This document shows positions 63,440-64,000 of a stretch of DNA of 64,000 bases, one piece after another (the first letter of the stretch is position 1; the number at the start of each line of letters is the position of its first letter). The notes beneath the pieces are model-generated. The model ran no database searches. It saw only the letters and a list, made by a program, of their open reading frames with translations, and was not told the origin of the DNA. Source of the DNA: Yponomeuta sedellus (lineage: Eukaryota; Arthropoda; Insecta; Lepidoptera; Yponomeutidae); NCBI GenBank assembly GCA_934045075.1, contig OW203724.1, positions 22,039,721-22,103,720 of the forward strand. Direction: 5' to 3'. The translations under genes and the position numbers were made by a program.

Positions 63440-63785
63440 TATTTATTTAATTTCAATCAATCATCTGGTGGAGGTGTTTTTTATTATTTAATAAATGCAG
63501 ACTAATCGATTCAAGTAATCGGTATCCTATTTTATTAGGGTCATAAACTTATTTTTAAGATTTCTCGTCTTCCAGATTGTGAATTTAGCTAATTTTTTAT
63601 ATTTTTAAATAGAAAAATATAACACTTTTTTTAAACCATATATCCACTATTTACAATCGGGCCCAGAAATCCCCGTCTCCTTTTGACCTTAAATATTTGA
63701 CCAAATTTGACATTTTCTTATGATTAATTAGAAACGCATTGTATCTATATAGTTATAAGGCCATTGTAAAATGCCTTACTATAAA
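63440..63785. other. no recognisable gene
   Basis: AT-rich, no supported frame. Confidence 0.4.
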
Positions 63786-63787
63786 TA

Positions 63788-63960
63788 AATAAATAATTCT
63801 TCATGGGGCGTTGTATGCATTTCTATACTAAAATCCCTGAAGATATATTAAGCTTGCGTGAAACGCGGTTCAAAAAATATGTAAAGTACAATTTGTACCA
63901 AAAGGGATACTATAACATAAATCATTATTTAGATGACAATGATGTCTGGAATTAAGGCGA
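63788..63960 (+). pseudogene. LINE reverse-transcriptase extreme C-terminus
   Basis: The plus strand reads KIPEDILSLRETRFKKYVK, then YNINHYLDDNDVWN and a stop. It is related to the end of the element at 43427-44150, but keeps the last residues that one has lost. Confidence 0.75.
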
Positions 63961-64000
63961 GTACAATGTATGTTCTGTGTTTTATAATAATTATCTAAAC

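Overview
The window looks like intergenic DNA from an insect, most likely a moth or butterfly. It is AT-rich, has no bacterial-type operons, and no host protein-coding gene could be supported. The short open frames are either pieces of transposable-element proteins or chance frames. The lepidopteran assignment rests on repeat types familiar from that order: Lep1-like ACTAGCTG elements, RTE 3' ends with (TGATGA)n tails, and the GTAAAAGGCGACTAAGGG repeat. It is an inference, and no species is proposed.

Almost everything recognisable is a mobile element or its remains. The most striking is a family of about fifteen retroposed copies whose head is derived from 5S ribosomal RNA (a 5S-SINE). Several are full length (about 340-385 bp) with clear target-site duplications. 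There are also three tRNA-headed SINE families, a further short-element family with weaker tRNA resemblance, and an abundant element with a tRNA-like core (about eighteen copies or pieces). Other families are RTE-type and other LINE fragments, Penelope-like elements with a GIY-YIG endonuclease remnant, a mariner transposase end, a hAT transposase end, and many short inverted-repeat elements (MITEs).

Layout. 0-3 kb: a GCGAGTT MITE, a tRNA SINE and a 5S-SINE. 3-9 kb: a tRNA-like hairpin, Penelope copy 1, a 23-bp minisatellite and a 653-bp palindrome. 9-17.8 kb: a SINE-dense stretch and Penelope copy 2 inside a damaged palindrome. 17.9-20.4 kb: three tandem units of 811 bp seeded inside a MITE. 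20.5-22.7 kb: a diverged direct duplication and Penelope copy 3. 23-30.6 kb: LINE fragments, 5S-SINEs (two sharing a 113-bp inverted identical tract) and datable nested insertions. 31-36 kb: mostly unrecognised, with a hAT remnant. 36-40.5 kb: four 5S-SINEs with nested SINE and LINE layers. 40.6-47 kb: mostly unrecognised, with one LINE reverse-transcriptase remnant. 47.4-48.9 kb: a non-coding inverted-repeat element filled with GGCC motifs. 49-64 kb: a mariner remnant, a (CATA)n LINE tail, tandem tRNA-like elements, a TTAA-flanked foldback and more LINE ends.

The parts do not form a pathway. They relate as parasites: LINE reverse transcriptases plausibly mobilised the SINEs, whose 3' ends resemble the RTE 3' end. 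Nested insertions allow relative dating.
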